A stretch of DNA of 64,000 nt, taken from assembly GCF_000373925.1 (NCBI RefSeq), contig NZ_KB892741.1:63408-127407 (forward strand), given 5' to 3'. The notes under the pieces were generated by a model that was not told where the DNA came from, did not search any database, and saw only the letters and a program-made list of their open reading frames with translations. The translations under genes were made by a program, and so were the position numbers. Positions 28,916-36,745 of the stretch are shown in pieces. Origin of the DNA: Actinopolymorpha alba DSM 45243. GTDB taxonomy: Bacteria > Actinomycetota > Actinomycetes > Propionibacteriales > Actinopolymorphaceae. Position 1 is the stretch's first letter; each line of letters starts with the position of its first letter.

Positions 28916-29698
28916 CTACCCGTTCGCCTGACCTGCGGCCCGGGCTCGGGCCTCGCCCTGCGCCTGGGCCCGCCTCGCGTACCACACGGTCCACGTGATC
29001 AGGAGGGCGAAGGTGCCGATGCCGAGGATCGGTGAGATACCGACCACGACATCGACGGGCAGTGAGTAGGCGAGGACGATCCGCACGGCGGCCTCAACGA
29101 GCAGGGTGACGCCCCACACCACGGACGTCAGGAGGAACGTACGCCGGAAGCCGGGGACGGTTGCCCACATCCGCTCCCACCAGTCCCGTGCTTCGGTCGT
29201 GGCGGCGGAGAACCGCTGCGCGGCGTAGAAGGTCAGCGGTCGCCCGACAACGCAACTGCCGAGGAAGCCAAGCCCGGCGGCCGCGGTGCCGAAGGACTCC
29301 TTGGCGACCAGGAACTGCTCGTCCCCGGTCAGGAACGAGAGAACGAGCCCGATGCCGAAGGTCGCGACCATGAACGCCGCGAAGGCGTCGAACCTGCGGG
29401 CCCGCAGGGCGACATAGGCCACGCGTACGCCGGCCACGAGGGTCCCGACCAACAGCGACACGTACGTGCTGGCCCCGAGCGCGCGGCATCCGTAGTACGC
29501 GGCGATCGAGGGGCCGATGTCCCAGAGCAGGCTCAGGAAGACCTTCGGGATGCCCGCTGCTCCGCCGCCAGCCGGCCGACCTGGAGGGACCGCGTTGGCG
29601 GCTCCGGTCGGGACCGACCCGCCGCCGCTGGCTGGCGTGCCGGCGTCTGCTGGCGGCGCAGAGCTGGGGTCGTCCTCGCTTGGGCGCATCATGGTCAT
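28916..29698 (-). CDS. DUF3159/VC0807-type membrane protein
   Basis: 260 aa. A Pro/Gly/Ser-rich N terminus (1-50), then about six hydrophobic helices: LLWDIGPSIAAYYGCRALG, VSLLVGTLVAGVRVAYVAL, FAAFMVATFGIGLVLSFL, TFLLTSVVWGVTLLVEAA and IGTFALLITWTVWYA. This is the layout of the VC0807/DUF3159 integral membrane proteins, whose function is unknown. ATG at 29698 has GGAG 8 nt upstream. It is convergent with gltX, with only 7 bp between stops. Confidence 0.75.
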   Translation of the reverse strand: MTMMRPSEDDPSSAPPADAGTPASGGGSVPTGAANAVPPGRPAGGGAAGIPKVFLSLLWDIGPSIAAYYGCRALGASTYVSLLVGTLVAGVRVAYVALRARRFDAFAAFMVATFGIGLVLSFLTGDEQFLVAKESFGTAAAGLGFLGSCVVGRPLTFYAAQRFSAATTEARDWWERMWATVPGFRRTFLLTSVVWGVTLLVEAAVRIVLAYSLPVDVVVGISPILGIGTFALLITWTVWYARRAQAQGEARARAAGQANG

Positions 29699-29874
29699 GC
29701 TCGCTACTCCAGCTCGGTGTCGAGGATTCAGGATCCGTGGAAGCCACGGGGATACCCGCCGTCGCACCGGGCGTGCGGTGCCGATCGAGGGTAGCCAGCC
29801 GTCGCCATCAGCGCGTACCAGCCAGTGCGCTTGCGACAAAACGACACGGACCGACGAGTCATGACCTGGCCGCT

Positions 29875-29904
29875 TTGGGGACGCGGGAGTGCCTCGGGTA
29901 TTCT
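29875..29904 (+). promoter_or_regulatory. Promoter of the tRNA-Gln/tRNA-Glu unit
   Basis: TTGGGG (29875-29880), 18-nt spacer, TATTCT (29899-29904), about 40 nt before tRNA-Gln. Confidence 0.6.
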
Positions 29905-29944
29905 GCTTCGCGGCCCGGCTGCTTCAGGCGGTTCGGACCACCCA

Positions 29945-30016
29945 TGGGGTATGGGGTAATTGGCAGCCCGACGGATTCTGGTTCCGTTAGTCTAGGTTCG
30001 AGTCCTAGTACCCCAG
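29945..30016 (+). tRNA. tRNA-Gln (CTG)
   Basis: 72 nt. The acceptor stem TGGGGTA pairs with TACCCCA, discriminator G. The anticodon stem ACGGA/TCCGT encloses TTCTGGT, giving anticodon CTG. The T arm CTAGG/CCTAG encloses TTCGAGT. CCA is not encoded. Confidence 0.96.
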
Positions 30017-30061
30017 CGAGCGAGCTGAAAGTGGTCTTGCTAGAGTTCAGCTCGCTTTCGC

Positions 30062-30134
30062 GGCCCCGTTGTGTAGCGGCCTAGCACGCCGCCCTCTCAA
30101 GGCGGTAGCGCCGGTTCGAATCCGGTCGGGGCTA
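30062..30134 (+). tRNA. tRNA-Glu (CTC)
   Basis: 73 nt. The acceptor stem GGCCCCG pairs with CGGGGCT (first pair G-U), discriminator A. The anticodon stem CCGCC/GGCGG encloses CTCTCAA, giving anticodon CTC. The T loop is TTCGAAT. It lies 45 nt after tRNA-Gln, probably in one transcript. Confidence 0.96.
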
Positions 30135-30144
30135 CGACTCGAGG

Positions 30145-30184
30145 CGACTCGTGTGCTTGCGCACCGAGTCGTCTTCGCGTTTTA
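30145..30184 (+). terminator. Terminator after the tRNAs
   Basis: CGACTCG and CGAGTCG with GTGC/GCAC above them (one bulged T, loop TTGC), followed by TCTTCGCGTTTTA. Confidence 0.75.
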
Positions 30185-30186
30185 TC

Positions 30187-30236
30187 CCAGGGGGGCGACC
30201 CCCTGGACCCCCGATGTGGGGGGCTGCGCCCCCCAC
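30187..30236. repeat. Two strong GC hairpins after the tRNA terminator
   Basis: CCAGGGGG/CCCCCTGG around GCGA (30187-30206) and GTGGGGGGC/GCCCCCCAC around TGC (30216-30236). They are too GC-rich to be coding and may back up termination. The following 30237-30374 repeats GGTCTGCTCC and GCTTACGTC motifs twice each but shows no gene. Confidence 0.7.
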
Positions 30237-30374
30237 GCCCCCCTGGTGGCGGGGGTCTGCTCCGTGGCTTACGTCTCTGGGTGGCTGGGGTCTGCTCCTC
30301 GGCTTACGTCCCTGGTGGCTGGCGCTCCGAAGGCGCTCACCTAGGCACATCGCACCAGGGCCGGCTACGACTGC

Positions 30375-30820
30375 TTACTTGACCCGCCGGTAGATCAGGT
30401 CGAAGTCGGTGTGGAAGCTTTCCTGGTCCTCGGCGAGTTCCCAGCGGCCACGAATGATGTCGCCGCCGTCCTCGAAGGTGGCCGTGAATCGTTGGGCGAA
30501 GGGCTCGCCCTTGCGCCACAGCTTCCATTCCGACTCGGTGATGCTCATCTCGTAGACCCGGCAGACTCCGCGGTCGTCGGAGTAGAGCTGGTAATAGGTG
30601 CCGTTGACGCCGTCGCATCCCATGATCGAGACGCTGTCTGGTGCCTCCGGCATGTCCGCCTGCGACCGCTGGACTATGTGCGCGCGGGAGTCGTGCCACT
30701 CGATGGTCGCTCTGACTTCACCCGGCCAGGGCTGGCCACGGGGCCGATCGCCTCAAGCTTCCACTCTCCGATCAAGGACTCGAGCATGTTCAGGGCCTGC
30801 TCCGCGGTGGGCTGGTTCAC
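30375..30820 (-). pseudogene. Conserved small protein gene interrupted by a one-base frameshift
   Basis: The 5' part (GTG at 30820; VNQPTAEQALNMLESLIGEWKL begins the product, first 20 residues VNQPTAEQALNMLESLIGEW) stops early. The 3' part in another frame reads MPEAPDSVSIMGCDG, YYQLYSDDRGVCRVYEMSI, FAQRFTATFEDGG and FDLIYRRV, a pattern I recognise from a family of ~150-aa actinobacterial proteins with an N-terminal GEW motif. Adding one base between 30738 and 30739 joins both into GPDGQPWPGEVRATIEW. Function unknown; lipocalin-like fold is a guess. Either a recent pseudogene or a base-call error. Confidence 0.7.
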
Positions 30821-30889
30821 TACCTCTCCCTTCCTCTCCCTCCTAGACCAGCAGCGACCGCCAGACTCATCGCTGGCAGGATGCGCGAC

Positions 30890-31600
30890 ATGGGTGGTGC
30901 GAGGACTTCTGGTGAGCTCTTCGATGGTGCACTGGCTGCCTTCACAAGCACAATCTGGTTCATCGAGGCGCCGTACGACACTGTCGTTGAGGCGATTCGC
31001 AGTTGGCGACACGAGATCGACCGGACGAAGGCGATCTTCGAACCGCTGCGCCAACCATTGGAGGCCCTGCTCACCTACCTGGAGCCGTGGGCGATGCCTT
31101 CCTGGAAGGAACTGATCATCGCGACCCGTGGGCCCTGGACCGCATTGTTCAGCCAGGGAAGCGACGTTGGCACCTTCGAGGCGATCGCCCGCGAGGGTGG
31201 TTACCGGAGCCTGCGTACGAACCACAACCCGCACGTGGTCCGCGACGGCCAGGTTGTGAGCTACGGCGACACCGCCCTGTGGCTCACCGATGGTTCCCGA
31301 GAAGATCTCGGGCCCCTGTATGTGGCACGCGTGGTCCAGGCCAGCAACCAAGATGAGTGGGAATGGCTTTTAGATGGGGAGCCACAGCCGTTCGAGGAGC
31401 CGCTCCTCTACCGCAACCGCCGGATCAAGGATCGGTTCGATCTTGCCGCCCTCAACCGCTACTGCGACAGGCTCGGAATCGAACGCGCCAATCCAGCCTT
31501 CTACGGACCTGAGGCCACCCTCATCACCCGGCCCACCAAGGGTTGGGCTCGCTCGCCCCGCACGATGACAAGCACTCAGTGGCGCACGGAGAACTCATAA
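30890..31600 (+). CDS. Hypothetical protein
   Basis: About 236 aa, soluble, no signal peptide. I do not recognise the family. WFIEAPYDTVVEAIRSWRH, EPWAMPSWKELIIATRGPW and LFSQGSDVGTFEAIAREGGY look like a globular domain, and base composition is coding-like throughout. ATG at 30890 has GCAGG 9 nt upstream; the ATG at 30881 directly touches it. It is divergent from the frameshifted gene at 30375-30820, with a 69-bp gap. Confidence 0.7.
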   Translation: MGGARTSGELFDGALAAFTSTIWFIEAPYDTVVEAIRSWRHEIDRTKAIFEPLRQPLEALLTYLEPWAMPSWKELIIATRGPWTALFSQGSDVGTFEAIAREGGYRSLRTNHNPHVVRDGQVVSYGDTALWLTDGSREDLGPLYVARVVQASNQDEWEWLLDGEPQPFEEPLLYRNRRIKDRFDLAALNRYCDRLGIERANPAFYGPEATLITRPTKGWARSPRTMTSTQWRTENS

Positions 31601-31696
31601 GTGCGGGTCCAGCCAGGAGTGCGCTCGCGGGCGCGGGCGATCTTGCTGGCCGGGTCGCTGAAGGGTGCGGAACGCGGGCTGGTGGAACACCTGTCC

Positions 31697-31714
31697 AGAG
31701 GTCGCGCGACCTCT
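31697..31714. repeat. AGAGGTCGCGCGACCTCT palindrome (R2 family)
   Basis: A perfect 18-bp palindrome in the 358-bp gap between 31601 and 31958. Its half AGAGGTCGCGCG recurs at 36334, 36505-36546, 41788, 61605 and 61847-61914. The rest of this gap has no supported gene apart from the hairpin at 31865-31911. Confidence 0.8.
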
Positions 31715-31864
31715 TAGTCGGTGGATGCCGCCGATTGCCCGCGCGCTCCAAATGTCCTTGTCGCTGGGGTTTGCGGATGCCCGCGTCGGGGTCGGAGGTG
31801 GTCCCCCTAGGACCGCTTGGGATCTGCGGGCCGGTCATCCTCGTTGGGCCGGTCGCTTAGTTGG

Positions 31865-31911
31865 GTCGGGGGCACCCAGGTACGGCTCTATTGGCCAAGG
31901 GTGCCCCCGAC
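31865..31911. terminator. Long hairpin between convergent genes
   Basis: GTCGGGGGCACCC and GGGTGCCCCCGAC (13 perfect pairs) around a 21-nt loop. A TTGG/CCAA pairing flanks the stem with a bulge. It lies between the 3' ends of the gene at 30890-31600 and the IclR gene, so it can serve both. Confidence 0.65.
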
Positions 31912-31958
31912 TCCAAATCCTCATGCGGGACGGCGGCTTGGTCGCCTGCCCTGAACCG

Positions 31959-32678
31959 CTACTCGGCGGCGCGGCGGAGCGCCTCTGAGAGGCGTTCAGC
32001 GGCTGCCATCACCGCTGGCGCGTGCATGCGACCCGGCTGGCGGGAGAGGCGCTCGAGCGGGCCGGAGACGGAGACAGCGGCGACCACCTTGCCCGAAGGT
32101 GACCGGATCCCCGCGGAGACGGACGCGACGCCGGCCTCGCGCTCGCCGACGCTCTGCGCCCAGCCGCGGCGGCGTACGGCGGCGAGGGTCGCGGCGGTGA
32201 ACTTCGCCCCCTGCAGGCCGCGGTGAAGCCGCTCCGGCTCCTCCCAGGCCAGCAGGATCTGCGCCGCGGATCCAGCCTGCATCGTCAACTGCGTTCCCAC
32301 CGGGATGGAGTCGCGAAGCCCCGTCGGACGCTCGGCGGCGGCGACGCAGACCCGGCCGTCACCTTGCCGGCGGAACAGCTGGGCGGACTCTCCAGTGATG
32401 TCGCGCAGGCGGGCCAGGACCGGCCCAGCCGCCGCCAGGAGACGGTCCTCACCCGCCGCGGCGGCGAGCTCACCAAGGCGAGGTCCAAGAATGAATCGCC
32501 CCTGCATGTCCCGGGCGACCAGTCGGTGGTGCTCCAGGGCGACCGCCAGCCGGTGGGCTGTGGGCCGGGCCAGGCCCGTAACCTGAACGAGCCCGGCAAG
32601 GGTGGCCGGGCCCGCTTCGAGGGCCCCGAGAACGAGTGCGGCCTTGTCAAGGACGCCGACTCCGCTAGAGTTGTCCAT
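31959..32678 (-). CDS. ndgR: IclR-type regulator of leucine genes (NdgR/LtbR type)
   Basis: 239 aa. The N-terminal winged helix-turn-helix is [22 protein letters not shown] (recognition helix around RPTAHRLA); the C-terminal IclR effector domain spans about 80-239. A member of this family divergent from leuCD is the known NdgR (Streptomyces)/LtbR (Corynebacterium) repressor of leucine genes, hence the name. ATG at 32678 has no Shine-Dalgarno and is 6 nt after CAATAT (leaderless). A GTCTCG...CGAGAC palindrome inside its own promoter spacer suggests autoregulation. Confidence 0.88.
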   Translation of the reverse strand: MDNSSGVGVLDKAALVLGALEAGPATLAGLVQVTGLARPTAHRLAVALEHHRLVARDMQGRFILGPRLGELAAAAGEDRLLAAAGPVLARLRDITGESAQLFRRQGDGRVCVAAAERPTGLRDSIPVGTQLTMQAGSAAQILLAWEEPERLHRGLQGAKFTAATLAAVRRRGWAQSVGEREAGVASVSAGIRSPSGKVVAAVSVSGPLERLSRQPGRMHAPAVMAAAERLSEALRRAAE

Positions 32679-32684
32679 GACTCG

Positions 32685-32713
32685 ATATTGCAGTCTCGAA
32701 TTCCGAGACGCAA
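32685..32713 (-). promoter_or_regulatory. Promoter of the IclR gene with an operator in the spacer
   Basis: On the minus strand TTGCGT (complement of 32708-32713), a 17-nt spacer and CAATAT (complement of 32685-32690). The spacer and adjoining bases are GTCTCGAATTCCGAGAC (32693-32709), a palindrome with 6-bp arms. It sits in the 103-bp region shared with leuC and is a good candidate binding site for the IclR protein. Confidence 0.65.
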
Positions 32714-32781
32714 GCCCGGAGGCCAAAAAAAGTACGCAGTCCGGAGCGATCACACAGCGTCCCCCGTCTGGAGGCAGAAAA

Positions 32782-34191
32782 ATGCGGACCACCCTCGCAG
32801 AAAAGGTGTGGGAGGAGCACGTCGTACGTCGCCACGAAGGTGAGCCCGACCTGCTCTATATCGACCTCCATCTCATCCACGAGGTGACGAGCCCGCAGGC
32901 CTTCGACGGATTGCGCCTCGCCGGCCGTCGCGTACGCCGTCCGGACCTCAGCATCGCCACCGAGGACCACAACGTCCCCACGGTGGACGTGGACAAGCCC
33001 ATCGCCGACCCCGTGTCGCGCACTCAGGTCGAGACTCTGCGCCGCAACTGCGCGGAGTTCGGCGTCCGGCTCCACCCTCTCGGCGATGCGGACCAGGGCA
33101 TCGTGCACGTCGTCGGCCCTCAGCTCGGCCTGACCCAGCCGGGCATGACGATCGTCTGCGGTGACTCGCACACCTCCACCCACGGCGCATTCGGTGCGCT
33201 CGCGTTCGGCATCGGCACGAGCGAGGTCGAGCATGTCCTTGCCACGCAGACCCTTCCGCAGGTCCGGCCCAAGACGATGGCGGTGAACGTCGACGGAGAG
33301 TTGCCCGAAGGCGTGACTCCCAAGGACCTGGTGCTCGCTCTCATCGCCCAGGTCGGCACCGGCGGAGGGCAAGGCCACGTTGTCGAGTACCGCGGCCAGG
33401 CGTTCCGCACCATGTCGATGGAAGGACGGATGACCGTCTGCAACATGTCCATCGAGTGGGGCGCCAAGGCGGGCATGGTGGCGCCCGACGACGCCACGTT
33501 CGCTTACCTCGAAGGCCGACCGCACGCCCCGAAGGGCAAGGACTGGGAGGCCGCTCTCGACTACTGGCGGGGGCTTGTCACCGACCAGGATGCGACGTTC
33601 GACCGGGAAATCCACCTCGACGCCAGTGCCGTAACGCCGTTCGTCACCTGGGGCACCAACCCGGGCCAGGGCGTGCCGTTGGCCGCCAATGTGCCCGACC
33701 CGTCGGACTTCGACGACCCCGACGAGCGACTCTCGGCCGAGCGCGCCCTTGCCTACATGGGGCTCCAGGCCGGCACGCCGATGCGCGACATCCGGGTCGA
33801 CACGGTCTTCCTGGGTTCCTGCACCAACGGGCGGATTGAGGACCTCCGGGCGGCTGCCGAGGTCATCCGCGGGCGCTCGGTCGCCGAAGACGTACGCATG
33901 TTGGTGGTTCCGGGCTCCGGTCGCGTCCGCCTGCAGGCCGAGTCCGAGGGTCTGGACGTCATCTTCAAGGAGGCCGGCGCGGAATGGCGTGGGGCCGGGT
34001 GCTCGATGTGCCTTGGTATGAACCCCGACCAGCTCGCCCCGGGGGAACGCAGCGCCTCGACCTCCAACCGCAACTTCGAAGGCCGGCAGGGCAAGGGCGG
34101 GCGTACCCACCTCGTCTCGCCGCTCGTTGCCGCCGCGACCGCCGTCTCCGGCCACCTCGCCACGCCCGCCGACCTGTCGCACGCTGTCTGA
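32782..34191 (+). CDS. leuC: 3-isopropylmalate dehydratase, large subunit
   Basis: 469 aa, aconitase family. With LeuD it isomerises 2- to 3-isopropylmalate (and citramalate to methylmalate in the CimA route). The [4Fe-4S] cysteines are in GSCTNGR and the CSMC of [25 protein letters not shown] and [17 protein letters not shown] are conserved. ATG at 32782 has GGAGG 7 nt upstream; a longer upstream frame was rejected because it crosses the promoter region. It is followed by leuD after 15 nt. Confidence 0.97.
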   Translation: MRTTLAEKVWEEHVVRRHEGEPDLLYIDLHLIHEVTSPQAFDGLRLAGRRVRRPDLSIATEDHNVPTVDVDKPIADPVSRTQVETLRRNCAEFGVRLHPLGDADQGIVHVVGPQLGLTQPGMTIVCGDSHTSTHGAFGALAFGIGTSEVEHVLATQTLPQVRPKTMAVNVDGELPEGVTPKDLVLALIAQVGTGGGQGHVVEYRGQAFRTMSMEGRMTVCNMSIEWGAKAGMVAPDDATFAYLEGRPHAPKGKDWEAALDYWRGLVTDQDATFDREIHLDASAVTPFVTWGTNPGQGVPLAANVPDPSDFDDPDERLSAERALAYMGLQAGTPMRDIRVDTVFLGSCTNGRIEDLRAAAEVIRGRSVAEDVRMLVVPGSGRVRLQAESEGLDVIFKEAGAEWRGAGCSMCLGMNPDQLAPGERSASTSNRNFEGRQGKGGRTHLVSPLVAAATAVSGHLATPADLSHAV

Positions 34192-34206
34192 CCGGGAGCC
34201 ACTGAC

Positions 34207-34815
34207 ATGGAGAAGTTCACCGCCCACACCGGCAAGGCCGCCCCGCTGCGGCGTGCCAACGTCGACACCGACCAGATCATCCCGGCCGTCTACCTCAAGC
34301 GGGTCACGCGGACGGGCTTCGGAGACGGCCTGTTCGCTGCCTGGCGGAGCGATCCGGAGTTCGTCCTCAACCGCCCCGAGCACGACGGAGCGACCGTTCT
34401 TGTTGCCGGGCCCGACTTTGGCACCGGCTCCTCGCGCGAGCACGCCGTGTGGGCCCTGCAGGACTACGGCTTCCAGGCGGTCATCTCGTCCCGTTTCGGC
34501 GACATCTTCCGGGGCAACGCGGGCAAGGCCGGATTGCTGGCCGCTCTCGTCGACCACAAGGTCGTCGAACGCCTGTGGTCGTTGCTGGAGCAGGACCCCG
34601 CGACGCCGGTGACGGTCGACCTCGAGCAGCGGTTGATTCTCGCGGGCACTGGCGAGGACGCGATCCGGGACTCGTTCGACATCGACGACTACACCCGTTG
34701 GCGGTTGCTCGAAGGGCTCGACGACATCGGCATCACGCTTTCGCACGTCGATGAGGTCGAGGCGTACGAAGCCCACCGATCCCCGTTGCGACCCACCACC
34801 GTGCCGGCCGGCTGA
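34207..34815 (+). CDS. leuD: 3-isopropylmalate dehydratase, small subunit
   Basis: 202 aa, swivel domain. [18 protein letters not shown] and [17 protein letters not shown] are the family's substrate-binding motifs. Forms the LeuCD heterodimer. GGGAG lies 8 nt before the ATG. Last gene of the leuCD operon, closed by a strong terminator. Confidence 0.97.
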   Translation: MEKFTAHTGKAAPLRRANVDTDQIIPAVYLKRVTRTGFGDGLFAAWRSDPEFVLNRPEHDGATVLVAGPDFGTGSSREHAVWALQDYGFQAVISSRFGDIFRGNAGKAGLLAALVDHKVVERLWSLLEQDPATPVTVDLEQRLILAGTGEDAIRDSFDIDDYTRWRLLEGLDDIGITLSHVDEVEAYEAHRSPLRPTTVPAG

Positions 34816-34846
34816 CAGCCGCCCGGGGTTCTGGGAACGCTTCCAC

Positions 34847-34891
34847 CCCGGCGTCGAGAGCTCGCGACAGAGCTCTCGACGCCGGGTTTTT
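34847..34891 (+). terminator. Intrinsic terminator of leuCD
   Basis: CCCGGCGTCGAGAGCTC and GAGCTCTCGACGCCGGG, 17 perfect pairs around GCGACA, followed by TTTTT. Confidence 0.95.
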
Positions 34892-35141
34892 GCATGTCTG
34901 GACGCCACGCCGAAGGCGCGACACGCCCGGCTGTGACGGACTTCACCCATTCTTTACGTTCTGGCCGATGGGCGTCCTCCGGGCACTGCCGAAGGGCGGC
35001 CTGGTTCCCTTCTCTCACGGGGATGGCGAGCTCTCGCGAGGGCGGCTCCGCGGTTGCCGGCGACGGGTTGGAGGAGTACGCCGATCGCCTCGTGCGGCCC
35101 CCGACTGGAGGGGACGCCGGACTTCCTGCCATAGTAGAACT

Positions 35142-35357
35142 GTGTGCGAGGATCCCAACGCAGCAAGGGATTTCGTCGATCTCTCCCGGGAGCTCAAGGA
35201 CGCGGTGAAGCAGCTGCGCGAGCTTCCGCTGGAGGCCGACGAGAGGGCCCGGCTCACCCGGAAACTCCTCGCGATCACCAACGTCAGCAAGCACGATCCG
35301 GCTGTCGCGGCGAAGCGTCTGGCTCGGCTTCGAGCCGAGCTCCAGACCTTCGAGTAG
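35142..35357 (+). CDS. Small helical hypothetical protein, leaderless
   Basis: 71 aa, almost entirely predicted helix: ARDFVDLSRELKDAVKQL, LEADERARLTRKLLAI, AVAAKRLARLRAELQTFE. Charged and soluble. No family recognised. GTG at 35142 is 6 nt after CATAGT (35130-35135) with no Shine-Dalgarno, the same leaderless arrangement seen at 13 other starts here. It lies between leuD and hup on the same strand, with 135 bp before hup. Confidence 0.6.
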   Translation: MCEDPNAARDFVDLSRELKDAVKQLRELPLEADERARLTRKLLAITNVSKHDPAVAAKRLARLRAELQTFE

Positions 35358-35412
35358 GGGCCCGAAGGGGTGGGGAAGCCCCGCGACACAAGGGAGTTGG
35401 TGTCGATGGTGT

Positions 35413-35441
35413 TTGAGTAACGGCGCTACATTCCATAACGT
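35413..35441 (+). promoter_or_regulatory. Promoter of hup
   Basis: TTGAGT (35413-35418), 17-nt spacer, TAACGT (35436-35441). With a start site near 35448 the leader is about 45 nt and carries GGAGGG just before the GTG. Confidence 0.8.
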
Positions 35442-35492
35442 GCGCATGAATCGAGCGCAGGCTCGTAGGACCCCGGTTCACGGAGGGAAGCA

Positions 35493-36020
35493 GTGAACAA
35501 GTCTCAGTTGGTCGAAACGCTGTCCGCGCGTTTCGAGGGCAACAAGAAGGACGCGCAGCACGCGCTCGAGTCGGTTATCGACGTGATTACGCGCGCTGTT
35601 GCGTCGGGTGAAAAGGTCGCCATCACTGGGTTCGGCGCGTTCGAGAAGATCGATCGCCCCGCCCGCATGGTCCGCAACCCCCGCACTGGTGAGCGGAAGC
35701 GGGCCAAGAAGACCTCGGTCCCGAAGTTCCGCGCTGGTGCGGAGCTGAAGGCCGTTGTCTCCGGCGCTAAGAAGCTGCCGCGGATCGCGGCGGCCAAGAA
35801 GGTGGCTGCGAAGGCCCCGGCGGCCAAGGCTCCGGCGGCCAAGGCCCCGGCAGCGAAGGCTCCGGCGGCCAAGGCCCCGGCAAAGAAGGCAGCGACCAAG
35901 ACGCCGGCGAAGCGGGCCGCCACCAAGGTTGCTGCCAAGAAGACGACCGCCAAGAAGGCCACCACGGCCAAGAAGGCGACCGCCAAGCGTACGCCGGTGA
36001 AGCGTACGGCCAAGCGCTGA
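35493..36020 (+). CDS. hup: HU-type nucleoid protein with Lys/Ala-rich tail
   Basis: 175 aa. Residues 1-92 are the HU fold (MNKSQLVETLSARFEGNKKD, ITGFGAFEKIDRPARMVRNP with the DNA-bending arm). Residues 93-175 are a Lys/Ala/Pro tail with four near-identical KAPAA repeats followed by KKAATK and KRTAKR units, resembling histone H1 tails. This two-domain form is typical of actinobacteria (HupB/HupS). It binds and compacts DNA. GTG at 35493 follows GGAGGG. The repeats are prone to slippage, so tail length may vary between strains. Confidence 0.95.
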   Translation: MNKSQLVETLSARFEGNKKDAQHALESVIDVITRAVASGEKVAITGFGAFEKIDRPARMVRNPRTGERKRAKKTSVPKFRAGAELKAVVSGAKKLPRIAAAKKVAAKAPAAKAPAAKAPAAKAPAAKAPAKKAATKTPAKRAATKVAAKKTTAKKATTAKKATAKRTPVKRTAKR

Positions 36021-36043
36021 GCCTGGCTGGCGCGTTAGGGCAA

Positions 36044-36092
36044 GCAGTAAGGGGCCGGACCTCCGATGGGGAGGTGCCGGCCCCTTTGCTGC
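36044..36092 (+). terminator. Terminator after hup
   Basis: A long stem: AAGGGGCCGG and CCGGCCCCTT with flanking GCAG/CTGC and an inner CCTCC/GGAGG. The T-rich stretch is within the descending arm. Confidence 0.65.
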
Positions 36093-36113
36093 GTGGGAAG
36101 ATCGGGATTCGGT

Positions 36114-36323
36114 TCACCCAGACAGGGTGTAGATGGTGAGGGAACGGACTCTCATCCGCGCTCCTTCACCTTCCACCTCGAGCCGCACCCGTTGGCCGAT
36201 GCGAAGGTGGCGCAGCCCGGTGCCAGACAGGGCGTTCGCATCAAAGGGGAGTTCGACCCCATCATCAAGCAGGATGGTCCCCGAACGGCTGGCGGGATCG
36301 AAGGTACGCACGGTCGCCTGCAT
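36114..36323 (-). CDS. Small OB-fold, cold-shock-like protein
   Basis: 69 aa: MQATVRTFDPASRSGTILLD, then DGVELPFDANAL and HLRIGQRVRLEVEGEG. The strand pattern and the RSGTILLDDG turn resemble cold-shock domains, though the RNA-binding aromatic motifs (GFGFI, VFVH) are absent. ATG at 36323 is 7 nt after TAAGCT on the minus strand and lacks a Shine-Dalgarno (leaderless). An R2 repeat lies immediately upstream and overlaps its promoter. It is convergent with hup. Confidence 0.7.
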   Translation of the reverse strand: MQATVRTFDPASRSGTILLDDGVELPFDANALSGTGLRHLRIGQRVRLEVEGEGARMRVRSLTIYTLSG

Positions 36324-36333
36324 ACAGCGCAGC

Positions 36334-36546
36334 TTAGAGGTCGCGCGGACAGGGCCGTCTGCATCTGCGGCTGGCACCGCGTGGCGCGGGCTGCGCGACC
36401 CCCGGCATCCACGCAGGCTGCGTTGTCGTCAGTCGACGCACAAACCCAGTGCGCCTCCCTCCTCCGCCTTGCCCACGCGGCGCCGGACGCCGCTCCTTAC
36501 CCGCGCCCCTGTCCGCGCGACCTCTAGAGGTCGCGCGGACAGGGGC
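36334..36546. repeat. R2 repeats, including a 42-bp perfect palindrome
   Basis: 36334-36353 reads TAGAGGTCGCGCGGACAGGG. At 36505-36546 the same unit occurs twice, head to head, making a perfect 42-bp palindrome with arms GCCCCTGTCCGCGCGACCTC plus T. Copies one and three are both followed by similar sequence (ATGCGGCTGGC after the latter; CTGCGGCTGGC after the former), so the repeat extends beyond the core. No gene is supported between 36354 and 36735. Confidence 0.85.
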
Positions 36547-36690
36547 TGTGCCGATATGCGGCTGGCGCCGGGTGGCCGTCCTCGCTGTCACCCCGGGGTT
36601 CAGGGCTCTTGGAGGGCATGACTCTGGGGCGCCCTTGTACGGCGAGGGGGACCCCCGACCCAATAGACCTCGTCGTCAGAGCGGCGATCT

Positions 36691-36745
36691 GCCAGAGAAA
36701 GGCCAGAGAAGGGCCAGAGAGAGGTCAGAGAAAGATCAGAGAAGG
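36691..36745. repeat. Tandem repeat of 11 bp, five copies
   Basis: Units GCCAGAGAAAG, GCCAGAGAAGG, GCCAGAGAGAG, GTCAGAGAAAG and ATCAGAGAAGG in direct succession. The last unit overlaps the cofC stop codon. One strand is almost purely purine. The period is close to one DNA helical turn. Confidence 0.85.

Noticed and set aside
31543..31860. 105-codon ORF after the hypothetical gene
   Set aside because: Overlaps the real gene in another frame and reads through an R2 palindrome; no start signal.
36691..36745. Possible CRISPR-like array
   Set aside because: Units are 11 bp and contiguous without spacers; a simple tandem repeat. No CRISPR array exists in the window.
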